Positions 1 through 6,650 of a DNA stretch of 6,802 nucleotides are shown here, one piece after another; the first letter of the stretch is position 1; every line of letters starts with the position of its first letter. The notes beneath the pieces were generated by a model that did no database searches, had not been told where the DNA came from, and saw only the letters and a program-made list of their open reading frames with translations. The translations under genes and the position numbers were made by a program. Source of the DNA: Candidatus Cloacimonadota bacterium (GTDB lineage: Bacteria > Cloacimonadota > Cloacimonadia > Cloacimonadales > Cloacimonadaceae); contig VGPI01000113.1 of the NCBI GenBank assembly GCA_016875595.1, positions 1 to 6,802 on the forward strand. Direction: 5' to 3'.

Positions 1-36
1 GTCTATCTTGTTTTGTTATATACTCCTATCTATTAA

Positions 37-120
37 TGGCTCTCTAGATCGGAGGTGTGGCTCTCTATTGTCGGAGATGTGGCTCTCAACTTGCGGAACG
101 GGTGGCTCTTTTACTTCGGA
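37..120. repeat. Degenerate tandem repeat array, four units of about 22 bp; possible IS21-family terminal repeats
   Basis: Four head-to-tail units begin at 37, 58, 80 and 103. Each starts TGGCTCT and carries CGGA about 13-15 bases further on; the first three are 21, 22 and 23 bases long and the last is cut at about 18. The conserved blocks are TGGCTCTC and CGGA, with a variable 5-6 base middle. From memory, IS21-family elements carry multiple short terminal repeats of the form TGGCTC...CGG at their ends, so this could be a leftover or the edge of such an element lying to the left. No transposase (istA/istB) is visible in the window. The repeat itself is directly seen; the IS21 link is inference. 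Alternatives are a regulatory protein binding array or a simple minisatellite. Confidence 0.6.
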
Positions 121-147
121 ATATGCACTCATTGGGCGAAATTCATA

Positions 148-175
148 TTGACATCCAAGACAATGACAAAATAAA
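148..175 (+). promoter_or_regulatory. Candidate sigma-70-type promoter for serA
   Basis: A perfect -35 hexamer TTGACA lies at 148-153. Sixteen bases later AATAAA (170-175) is a fair -10 match (4 of 6). Transcription would start near 182 and leave a leader of about 29 bases containing the ribosome binding site. If this promoter is used, the ATG at 175 overlaps the -10 box and cannot be the translation start, which supports the start at 211. The -10 is weak and the consensus of this lineage is unknown. Confidence 0.4.
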
Positions 176-197
176 TGGCATTACAAAATAATCCGAC

Positions 198-204
198 GAG
201 GAGG
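198..204 (+). promoter_or_regulatory. Ribosome binding site deciding the serA start
   Basis: GAGGAGG ends six bases before the ATG at 211. It is a near-perfect Shine-Dalgarno match at ideal spacing. The in-frame ATG at 175 has no comparable site, and starting there would add twelve residues that do not belong to the family's usual N-terminus. Confidence 0.85.
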
Positions 205-210
205 CACACC

Positions 211-1131
211 ATGCCAAAAGTCCTGATAGCTACTGAAAAGCCCTTTGCAGCGGAAGCGGTTCAGCAGATTAAAGCAGAGCTGGATCAAGCGAAATATCCC
301 TATGAGTTCCTGGAGAATTACACTGATGTGGCAGACCTGCACAAAGCGGTTGCCGAGGCCGATGCAATCATCATTCGCAGCGACATAGTCGATGCTGCTG
401 TGCTCGATGCGGCAAAAAAACTGCGGATCGTGGTTCGAGCCGGTGCCGGTTATGACAATATCGATCTGGTTGCCGCCACTGCGCATGATGTGGTCGCCAT
501 GAACACCCCCGGGCAAAATTCCAATGCCGTTGCCGAACTCGCCATCGGGATGATGATCTACATGGCACGCGGTAAATTCAATGGCAAATCCGGCTCCGAA
601 CTTGCCGGCAAGAAACTGGCACTTTATGGCTATGGCTACGTTGCCCGTTACACCGCCAAGATCGCAATAGGGATCGGAATGGAGGTCTTTGCCTATGATC
701 CCTATATCTCCAATGAGGTCATGACCAACGAAGGCGTCAAGCCCCTGTCCAAAGTGGCTGATATCTTCACCACCGGAGACTATATCTCCTTGCACATCCC
801 GGCCAATAAAGAGACCAAAAAGTCCATCACCTGGGATCTGCTCGGGCTGGTCAGGAGTGGCTGCACCATCGTCAATACCGCTCGCAAGGAAGTGATCGAC
901 GAAGAAGCGCTGCTGAAAGCATTTGCCGAGAAGAAGAAATTCCGGCTGGTCACTGACGTCGAACCGGATTGTCATGCGGAACTGATGGAAAAGTATGCCG
1001 ATCGCTATTTCGCCACTCCCAAGAAAATGGGCGCTCAGACCGAGGAAGCCAATACTAACGCCGGAGTTGCTGCCGCCCGTCAGATCATTGCCTTCTTTGA
1101 GAAGGGCGATGTAGCGTTCAAGGTTAATTGA
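211..1131 (+). CDS. serA: D-3-phosphoglycerate dehydrogenase, short form with catalytic lysine (type III-like)
   Basis: This is a 306-residue member of the D-isomer-specific 2-hydroxyacid dehydrogenases. It is predicted to oxidise 3-phosphoglycerate to 3-phosphohydroxypyruvate with NAD+, the first step of serine synthesis, in the cytoplasm. The substrate-binding half includes RAGAGYDNID (77-86) and NTPGQNSNAVAE (98-109). The nucleotide fold has GYGYVA at 140-145 (GxGxxA instead of GxGxxG), followed by the acidic D163 in YDPY. The expected catalytic Arg is R225 in NTAR and the Glu is probably E251 in DVEP. Where most relatives have TPHIG, this protein has TPKKMGAQT (269-277), so K272 (or K271) replaces the general acid/base His. 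A lysine in this role is known from the type III phosphoglycerate dehydrogenase of Entamoeba histolytica. There is no ACT or other regulatory domain, so feedback inhibition by serine is not expected. No serC lies beside it here. Family assignment is sure; the exact substrate is likely but not proven. Confidence 0.85.
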   Translation: MPKVLIATEKPFAAEAVQQIKAELDQAKYPYEFLENYTDVADLHKAVAEADAIIIRSDIVDAAVLDAAKKLRIVVRAGAGYDNIDLVAATAHDVVAMNTPGQNSNAVAELAIGMMIYMARGKFNGKSGSELAGKKLALYGYGYVARYTAKIAIGIGMEVFAYDPYISNEVMTNEGVKPLSKVADIFTTGDYISLHIPANKETKKSITWDLLGLVRSGCTIVNTARKEVIDEEALLKAFAEKKKFRLVTDVEPDCHAELMEKYADRYFATPKKMGAQTEEANTNAGVAAARQIIAFFEKGDVAFKVN

Positions 1132-1145
1132 AAAAGCCATATTTA

Positions 1146-1168
1146 GGGGCGCTTTCCCTCAGCGCCCC
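1146..1168. terminator. GC-rich hairpin after serA, possible terminator without U-tract
   Basis: GGGGCGCT (1146-1153) pairs perfectly with AGCGCCCC (1161-1168) across a seven-base loop, starting 14 bases past the serA stop. The stem is strong, but it is followed by ATGGATAC rather than a run of T, so it is not a classical intrinsic terminator on this strand. It may still protect the 3' end of the message or assist termination. Confidence 0.45.
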
Positions 1169-1191
1169 ATGGATACATCAACAGCATCTGC

Positions 1192-1241
1192 TTTGAGCGA
1201 TAGGTCACCACAGGAGTTTGAGCGATAGGTCACCACAGGAG
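1192..1241. repeat. Perfect 25 bp tandem duplication
   Basis: Two identical, directly adjacent 25-base units lie at 1192-1216 and 1217-1241. Each starts TTTGAGCGATAGG and ends TCACCACAGGAG. The bases after the second copy (AGCGACC) look like the start of a degenerate third unit. There are no spacers, so this is not a CRISPR. The arrangement recalls short repeated transposase binding sites at insertion sequence ends, but no element is present. A recent slippage duplication is equally possible. Confidence 0.8.
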
Positions 1242-1345
1242 AGCGACCCTCCGCCAGCTCAGGTAGGGGTGCTTTCCGGCGGAAGATACCACGGTATGGT
1301 TTTTGCATCAGAATTAATTAAGAAAAAAGACAAAAATGACCTCAA

Positions 1346-1384
1346 CTCCAGCCGGAGATACATTGCTCGAGACCCGGCTTGGAG
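1346..1384 (+). promoter_or_regulatory. Leader hairpin upstream of the secreted peptidase gene
   Basis: CTCCAGCCGG (1346-1355) pairs with CCGGCTTGGAG (1374-1384) with a single bulged T, giving a ten-base-pair stem with an 18-base loop, ending 24 bases before the ATG at 1409. The right arm contains GGAG. The hairpin could affect mRNA stability or translation of the peptidase. No known riboswitch is recognised, and it may be fortuitous. Confidence 0.3.
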
Positions 1385-1408
1385 CGGGGTGTAAATAGGT
1401 ATGGATAT

Positions 1409-4400
1409 ATGAAAAAGATCACACTTGTCCTGTTGATCGCATTGGGCTGGGCATTGGTCAATGCCCTGACGCATGAGATCACCATCGATCCCAATGGCTG
1501 GAATACACGTTCGGATCAGAGCCGTCCTTTGATCATGGAAGCGGGAAATCCCGTGCTGCCCTTCCTGCCAGTACGGCTGCTGGTGCCTTTTGGCATGAAG
1601 GTTGAAGGCGTCCGGATATACCTCTCGGAAGCCCGGATCGTGGCGACCAATATCGCACTGGATTATGTCCGGGAACAGCAACCGACTTCCCTGCCCACTC
1701 CTGATCAAACGGTCAGGAATACTGCCGTCTGGAATAGCGATATACCCTATCCATCAAAGGATTACGACCATCTGGGCAGCCAGTATTTCCGGGGATATCA
1801 GATCGTGCTGATCAATGTCTATCCCTGGCGCTACAATCCGGTGACTAAGCAGATCATGGCATCCGGTCAGGTGAACATTGCGCTCGATCTATCACCGGAT
1901 CGGGATCTGGCAAGGGACAAGGCAAATTTCGTAACCCGTGATGTCCGGACGCTGCAGATGCTGGAAACGATGGTGCTAAATCCTCAGGTATCGGATACTT
2001 ATGCCGCTGCATCCGGGTGGCGTGAGCACCATCCCAATACACGGCTGATCGATCTGAGCAACCCCAAAAAGATGATCATCATCACCGATAACCTCCGTGC
2101 CCCCTGGTTCAGCGAATACGTTACCTGGCGTGATTCCCAGGGCATTTCCACTGCGGTCTATCTGACCAATGATATTTACTCCGAATATGCCGGCGTGGAT
2201 AATGCCGAGAAAGTCCGCAATTTTATCGTGGATGCCTATTCATCCTGGGCAAATAGTCCCACGCCGCTGCAATATGTGATCCTGGGAGGAGATGATGAGA
2301 TCGTTCCGGAACGAGGCGCTTTTGGTCAGGTGGGGCAGACGATTGATCTGCGGATGCCGTGTGATCTCTATTTCAGTTGCCTGGATGGCAGTTGGAATGC
2401 GAATAACAATGCCCTCTATGGAGAGATGGCGGATCAGGTGGATTATGTCCCTGAGGTTCATATTGGCCGCTTTACGGCCGAGACGCAGGCGGAATTTGAC
2501 AATTTCTTCCGCAAGACCCGCTATTACGTGGACAATCATACCTACAGCAACAACATCGCCATCATGTTTGGCGAGAACCTGAACTGGAATCCGCTCACCT
2601 GGGGCGGTGACTACAAAGATGACGTGGCGCAATTTATCCCCGACAACTATCATTTGATCACTCATTACGAGAGAGACGGCACCTACAATGGCAATATCGT
2701 GTTCAATGCCATTCACGGCGGTGCCAATATCATGAACCACATGGGACATGCCAATGAGAATTTCCTGATGGGTCAGGGCGGAAGCAATGTGCAACAGATG
2801 ACCAATTCGGAATATGGTTTCCTCTATTCTCAGGGCTGCTATCCCGCGGCTTTTGACCACCGCACCAGCGGTGACAATGAATCTGTCGGAGAGCACCTGG
2901 TCATGGATGCCGGTGGTCTCTTTGCCTTCATTGGCAACACCCGTTACGGCTGGTATGCGCCTGGGAGCATCAATGGTGCATCGCAGTATTACGACCGTTC
3001 ATTCTTTGCGGGTGTGTTTAATCTGGGGTACACCCGACTGGGTGATGCGCTCACCTATTCCCGTCTGGACAACCTCAATGCTGCGCTGGCAAATGGTGTC
3101 ATGCGTTGGTGTTATTTCGAGGTGGTGCTGTTTGGCGATCCCTCGATTGAAGTGAAGTATCCGGACGATCAGATGCCATTATTGGAGCTTGCCTCCTATA
3201 ATCTGAGCGATGTGGATGGCGATGATGACGGCATCATCAATCCCGGCGAGACGATCCGCCTTTATCCCCGCATCCGTAATCTGCCGGGCTGGAATACTGC
3301 CTTTAATGTCAGCATCTCCATTGAGAACCCCCCAGCCGGCATCCAACTCCTCGGAGGTCAAGTGATCATCCCCCAGCTTGCCTCCGGCGCTCTCAGCCCG
3401 GAAGATCAATATCTGCAGTTTCAATTGTCCGATAATATCGGCTATGGCATCCAATACCTGACCCTGCTGGTGGACGCCATCCATCCCGTGACCCAGCAGT
3501 CCATCGGCGTTCGCCGCTTCAAGGTGTCGTTTGATATCACGCTTCTGGACCACCGCTTCCCCTGGGATTGCTATTATGCCAGCAAATCTGCCCCTGTGGT
3601 CTATGACTTCAACGCTGACGGAGCTCTCGATATCCTCTATGTCGATGTCTATGGCTCGGGCTATTATATCAATGATGAAGGCGACGACTATGCCGGATTC
3701 ACCACTGACCAGCCCCAAAACCTGAACCGCAGTTTTGCCATGGGCGATATCGATGGTGACAATCAGCCGGATCTGGTATTCTCCAGCCGGACGGGTCTGC
3801 TGTATGCCGTTCAGACCGATGGCACGCCGATCTTTTCCTATGACGCCGGCACACTATTGCTCTACACGCCTATGATCGCCGATATCGAAGGTGACGGTAG
3901 CCCGGAGATCATCGCCAGCGGATTTGATAATATGCTCTTTGTGGTGTCTTCCGTCGGAGTTGTCAAGCCCGGCTTCCCACTGGCAATGAATACGCTGGTC
4001 AGATGTGAACCCGCCGCCGCCGATCTGGATGGTGACGGGGGACTGGAGATCGTGATCGGTGATTCGGATGGACTGCTGCATGCGATCAAAGCAGGCGGAG
4101 TATCTCTGACCGGGTTTCCGGTTCAATTGAATGGCATCATTACCGGCGCACCGACCATCCTTGACAACAATCGCATCGCCGTTGGTACCACCCACCGGCT
4201 GTACCTCATAGACCCAACCGGCAGCATTGTCTTTGAGAAAGCGATCAACGGCTCCAGCGCATCTGGCATGGCGCTGGCGGACGTTGGCTATAATGGGGAT
4301 CTGGATATCGTCTTCGTTACCGGAACCGGTAACCTATATGCCGTCAGTCAAACCGGCAATGACCTCCCCGGTTTCCCGATCGCACTCAATACCATCTTCA

Positions 4401-5023
4401 CCTGCCCACCCCTGATCGCAGATATCGATGGTGACTATTTCCATGAGATCATCCTGCAGGACAATCAGAACGGCATCTATGCCTTCAATCACGACGGCAG
4501 CACCGTTCCCGGCTTCCCCTTCCTGACCAGTTTCAATGGTAGCACTCCCGCCACGCTCGTGGAGTATGACAACGACGGCATCTTCAAACTCGTGACCGGC
4601 TATTCCACCGGCGTTTTGGTGATCAACCTCCGTAAACCCGCCAGCACCCGCACTCCCTGGACCACCTTCCGGAGCAGTTTGCTCCGTCAGGGCAGTTATG
4701 CCTCCACCGGCTATGTCTCCACCGACGGCAACATCACTCCCGCACCCGTCACCATCCTGCACCAGAACTACCCCAATCCCTTTAACCCCACGACCACGAT
4801 CCGCTATAATCTGGCAGATAACGGCAATGTCCGCCTCACGGTCTTTAACCTCAAAGGTCAAAAGGTGCGCATTCTGGTCAATGGACATCGCCCCGCAGGT
4901 GAGCACAGCGTCCGCTGGGATGGCAATGATGACAGTGGCAGAGCTGTCTCCGGCGGATTGTATTTCTACCGCCTGGAAACAGACAAGGTCAGACAGACAC
5001 GCAAGATGATCCTCCTGAAATAG
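1409..5023 (+). CDS. Secreted gingipain-like (C25) cysteine peptidase with FG-GAP-type propeller and C-terminal sorting/FlgD-like domain
   Basis: This 1204-residue protein is predicted to be exported and to cleave proteins outside the cell or at its surface. Residues 1-19 form a signal peptide (MKK, a hydrophobic core, and a cut after VNA). Residues about 20-215 look like the C25 propeptide (GNPVLPFLPVRLLVPFG). Residues about 220-585 are the peptidase: KKMIIITDNL near 220, ILGGDDEIVPERG near 291-303, catalytic H447 in NHMGHANENF, and catalytic C477 in YSQGCYPAAFD. An Ig-like linker follows (about 590-715, with NPGETIRLYPRIRN). Then come about eight calcium-loop repeats of the D-x-D-G-D type, at D733, D780, D825, D872, D919 (degenerate), D958, D1005 and E1052, probably one beta-propeller. 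The last 86 residues (from NYPNPFNPTTTIRY at 1120) form a FlgD-like/type IX sorting tail ending RKMILLK. The start at 1409 is chosen because it begins the signal peptide; an upstream in-frame TTG at 1379 adds an unlikely ten residues. The ribosome binding site is weak. Cleavage specificity cannot be read from the sequence. Confidence 0.9.
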   Translation: MKKITLVLLIALGWALVNALTHEITIDPNGWNTRSDQSRPLIMEAGNPVLPFLPVRLLVPFGMKVEGVRIYLSEARIVATNIALDYVREQQPTSLPTPDQTVRNTAVWNSDIPYPSKDYDHLGSQYFRGYQIVLINVYPWRYNPVTKQIMASGQVNIALDLSPDRDLARDKANFVTRDVRTLQMLETMVLNPQVSDTYAAASGWREHHPNTRLIDLSNPKKMIIITDNLRAPWFSEYVTWRDSQGISTAVYLTNDIYSEYAGVDNAEKVRNFIVDAYSSWANSPTPLQYVILGGDDEIVPERGAFGQVGQTIDLRMPCDLYFSCLDGSWNANNNALYGEMADQVDYVPEVHIGRFTAETQAEFDNFFRKTRYYVDNHTYSNNIAIMFGENLNWNPLTWGGDYKDDVAQFIPDNYHLITHYERDGTYNGNIVFNAIHGGANIMNHMGHANENFLMGQGGSNVQQMTNSEYGFLYSQGCYPAAFDHRTSGDNESVGEHLVMDAGGLFAFIGNTRYGWYAPGSINGASQYYDRSFFAGVFNLGYTRLGDALTYSRLDNLNAALANGVMRWCYFEVVLFGDPSIEVKYPDDQMPLLELASYNLSDVDGDDDGIINPGETIRLYPRIRNLPGWNTAFNVSISIENPPAGIQLLGGQVIIPQLASGALSPEDQYLQFQLSDNIGYGIQYLTLLVDAIHPVTQQSIGVRRFKVSFDITLLDHRFPWDCYYASKSAPVVYDFNADGALDILYVDVYGSGYYINDEGDDYAGFTTDQPQNLNRSFAMGDIDGDNQPDLVFSSRTGLLYAVQTDGTPIFSYDAGTLLLYTPMIADIEGDGSPEIIASGFDNMLFVVSSVGVVKPGFPLAMNTLVRCEPAAADLDGDGGLEIVIGDSDGLLHAIKAGGVSLTGFPVQLNGIITGAPTILDNNRIAVGTTHRLYLIDPTGSIVFEKAINGSSASGMALADVGYNGDLDIVFVTGTGNLYAVSQTGNDLPGFPIALNTIFTCPPLIADIDGDYFHEIILQDNQNGIYAFNHDGSTVPGFPFLTSFNGSTPATLVEYDNDGIFKLVTGYSTGVLVINLRKPASTRTPWTTFRSSLLRQGSYASTGYVSTDGNITPAPVTILHQNYPNPFNPTTTIRYNLADNGNVRLTVFNLKGQKVRILVNGHRPAGEHSVRWDGNDDSGRAVSGGLYFYRLETDKVRQTRKMILLK

Positions 5024-5041
5024 CTTAGACCCGCCATAACT

Positions 5042-5046
5042 GGAGG
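5042..5046 (+). promoter_or_regulatory. Ribosome binding site of the alcohol dehydrogenase
   Basis: GGAGG lies six bases before the ATG at 5053. It selects this ATG over the out-of-frame ATG at 5048. The gap between the peptidase stop and this start is only 29 bases with no terminator, so the two genes are probably one transcript, with strong independent translation of the second. Confidence 0.8.
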
Positions 5047-5052
5047 CATGCC

Positions 5053-6141
5053 ATGAAGTTCCATATCCCCACGCGGGTCTTTTTCGGCACCGGCGCTCTC
5101 AGTCAGGCAAGTCCTTATATTGCCAACCTGGGGATAAAGGCATTGATCGTCACGGGCAGGACTTCCGCCCGCAAGAGCGGTGCACTGGACGATGTCATGC
5201 AACTGCTGGATTCATCCGGCATCAAGTGGCATCTCCATGACCGGATCGGTGAGAATCCTGATTTGGAAATGGTTATCTCCGGCAAACAGGACTTCCTTGA
5301 TCACGGATGTGACTTTGTCATCGCCATCGGTGGGGGCAGCCCGATCGATGCCGCCAAAGCCATCTCGCTGGCAGCCGCCAATGATCTCGATCTTGATCAT
5401 ATCTATGACACCGCATCTTTTCTCTACGTCTTTCCCCTAGTCGCCATTCCCACTACTGCCGGAACCGGAACCGAGGTAACGCCCTACTCCGTACTGACCG
5501 ATGCCCGGCCGCAAAAGAAAGCGGGCTTTGGCAGCGATCTTGCCTTCCCGGCGATCGCGGTCATAGACCCTAACTATACTATTTCTCAACCTGATCAGGT
5601 CACGCTCAATACCGGCATAGATGCCCTCAGCCACCTCTTGGAGGGCATCTACTCGATCAAGCGCAATCCTTTGCTCTATCCCCTTATCTTTGAGGGTATC
5701 CGCCTGATAATAGAGAACTTGCCGCTGGCTTCTACCACTCCCGATGATTACCATGCCCGCGAATCCCTTGCCAAGGCTTCGATGTATGGCGGGATGACGA
5801 TTGCGCACACCAGCACCACGCTCCACCATTCCATCGGTTATCCCCTCACCAGTGTTCATAATGTTCCACATGGACTGGCAAACGGCATCGTGCTCAAGCC
5901 GATGATGGATCTGTTTTATCCGGCTGTTAGCGCTATCCTTGATCGCCTGTGGATCTATTTGGGCATCAACCGGAGGCAGTTCTATGATTGGATCGACGGA
6001 CTGGACATGAAAGCGGATCTGCACTTGGATGAGGAGTTTATGGCGCAACGGATCCCGGAAGTGCTTGCCAGCCGGAATATGGCAAATAATCCCTTTGAGG
6101 TGACGGCAGCGCAGATCAGGGTGATCTACCAATCCCTTTGA
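5053..6141 (+). CDS. Iron-containing (group III) alcohol dehydrogenase
   Basis: This complete 362-residue cytoplasmic oxidoreductase interconverts an alcohol and an aldehyde or ketone with a nicotinamide cofactor; the substrate is not identifiable. The dinucleotide domain shows GGGSPIDAAK (93-102) and PTTAGTGTEVT (133-143), both diagnostic of the family. Metal ligands are D190 and H194 in GIDALSHLLEG, H259 in HHSIGYPL and H273 in NVPHGLANG, all present, so the enzyme should be active. The second histidine of the usual HxxxH stretch (His267 in E. coli FucO) is Y263 here, a variant that I believe occurs in some subgroups. Where FucO has Asp39, which favours NAD, this protein has G35 in VTGRTSARKSG, hinting at NADP(H) use or no preference. 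It lies 29 bases after the peptidase gene and probably shares its transcript, although no functional tie is evident. Butanol, lactaldehyde and 1,3-propanediol dehydrogenases are all possible relatives. Confidence 0.9.
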   Translation: MKFHIPTRVFFGTGALSQASPYIANLGIKALIVTGRTSARKSGALDDVMQLLDSSGIKWHLHDRIGENPDLEMVISGKQDFLDHGCDFVIAIGGGSPIDAAKAISLAAANDLDLDHIYDTASFLYVFPLVAIPTTAGTGTEVTPYSVLTDARPQKKAGFGSDLAFPAIAVIDPNYTISQPDQVTLNTGIDALSHLLEGIYSIKRNPLLYPLIFEGIRLIIENLPLASTTPDDYHARESLAKASMYGGMTIAHTSTTLHHSIGYPLTSVHNVPHGLANGIVLKPMMDLFYPAVSAILDRLWIYLGINRRQFYDWIDGLDMKADLHLDEEFMAQRIPEVLASRNMANNPFEVTAAQIRVIYQSL

Positions 6142-6253
6142 AGACCTGATCTCTACGGATCAATTTCACTACCATCCATGCTTGCGACCGTTACACAGGA
6201 TCCCTTCACAGCATCCGAAGTTATAGAATAAACTGATCTGATTAGCACGTCCT

Positions 6254-6350
6254 CGTTATTCCAGCGCCGGCGCCAGTCCAAGTGTTTTGTTAACTGACTA
6301 TTGGACTGTGTATTATAATAAATTGGACTGACCCCGGCGCCGGAATGACG
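6254..6350. repeat. Imperfect inverted repeat with 28 bp arms, MITE- or REP-like
   Basis: The left arm (6254-6281) and right arm (6323-6350) are reverse complements at 24 of 28 positions; both contain GCGCCGG and the outer sequence is of the CGTCATTCC type. The loop of 41 bases is AT-rich and holds a further copy of TTGGACTG at 6301-6308, which also occurs at 6323-6330 at the inner end of the right arm. Short GC-rich hairpins with CGTCATTCC ends are a common form of dispersed intergenic repeat in bacteria. It may also serve as a bidirectional transcript end, although there is no T-run next to it. Confidence 0.7.
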
Positions 6351-6490
6351 GCGCGGATCATAACCAACATCTGCCTTTTTCAGAGCTTTGAATCCAACCC
6401 CAATTTTTTCATTGTTCTCCCAGGACAAAGAGTTGTCAGATGGCGTGGGGGCAGCGGAGTTTTTTCCGAAGGTAACACCACTCCCGGTAC

Positions 6491-6586
6491 GTCCTCCCTG
6501 CTTGATTACCTTAGTATAACCTTAGTATAACCTTACGATCGTAAGGTTATACTAAGGTTATACTAAGGTAATCAAGCAGGGAGGAC
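6491..6586. repeat. Perfect 96 bp palindrome with nested 11 bp direct repeats
   Basis: Bases 6491-6538 are the exact reverse complement of 6539-6586, with no loop and no mismatch; the centre is CGATCG. Pairing stops at 6490/6587, so the symmetry has sharp edges. Inside each arm ACCTTAGTATA is repeated directly twice with a third partial copy (6508-6518, 6519-6529, 6530-6535), and the outer part starts GTCCTCCCTGC. It can extrude a cruciform or form a 48-pair RNA hairpin. It is not a recognisable terminator. Candidate explanations are a palindromic mobile element, a junction of two insertion ends, a binding site for a dimeric protein, or an assembly artefact. Confidence 0.95.
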
Positions 6587-6650
6587 ATGGTCAGAATGGG
6601 TATGTGTCATATCGCAACCCGTTCCTGGTTTGGGGATAGATCGGTCTGAT

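Noticed and set aside
175..210. Upstream ATG at 175 as the serA start
   Set aside because: It lies on the candidate -10 box, lacks a Shine-Dalgarno site and adds twelve non-family residues; the ATG at 211 has GAGGAGG at six bases.
181..1140. Long minus-strand open frame opposite serA (319 residues)
   Set aside because: It is almost fully antisense to a clear dehydrogenase with family motifs; its translation has no recognisable domain.
1192..1241. Minimal CRISPR array
   Set aside because: The two repeat copies are directly adjacent with no spacer, and no cas genes are present.
1379..1408. TTG at 1379 as the peptidase start
   Set aside because: It would put ten polar residues ahead of a classical signal peptide that starts with MKK at 1409.
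4334..4906. Minus-strand open frame of 190 residues inside the peptidase gene
   Set aside because: It is antisense to the propeller and sorting-tail region, and its D- and G-rich look mirrors the repeated coding sequence.
6147..6162. Terminator after the alcohol dehydrogenase
   Set aside because: The stem TGATC/GATCA is only five pairs and AT-containing, with no T-run after it.
6153..6428. Minus-strand open frame of 91 residues
   Set aside because: It runs through both arms of the inverted repeat; the arginine- and tryptophan-rich stretch is just the translated GC-rich arm, and no ribosome binding site or family motif is seen.
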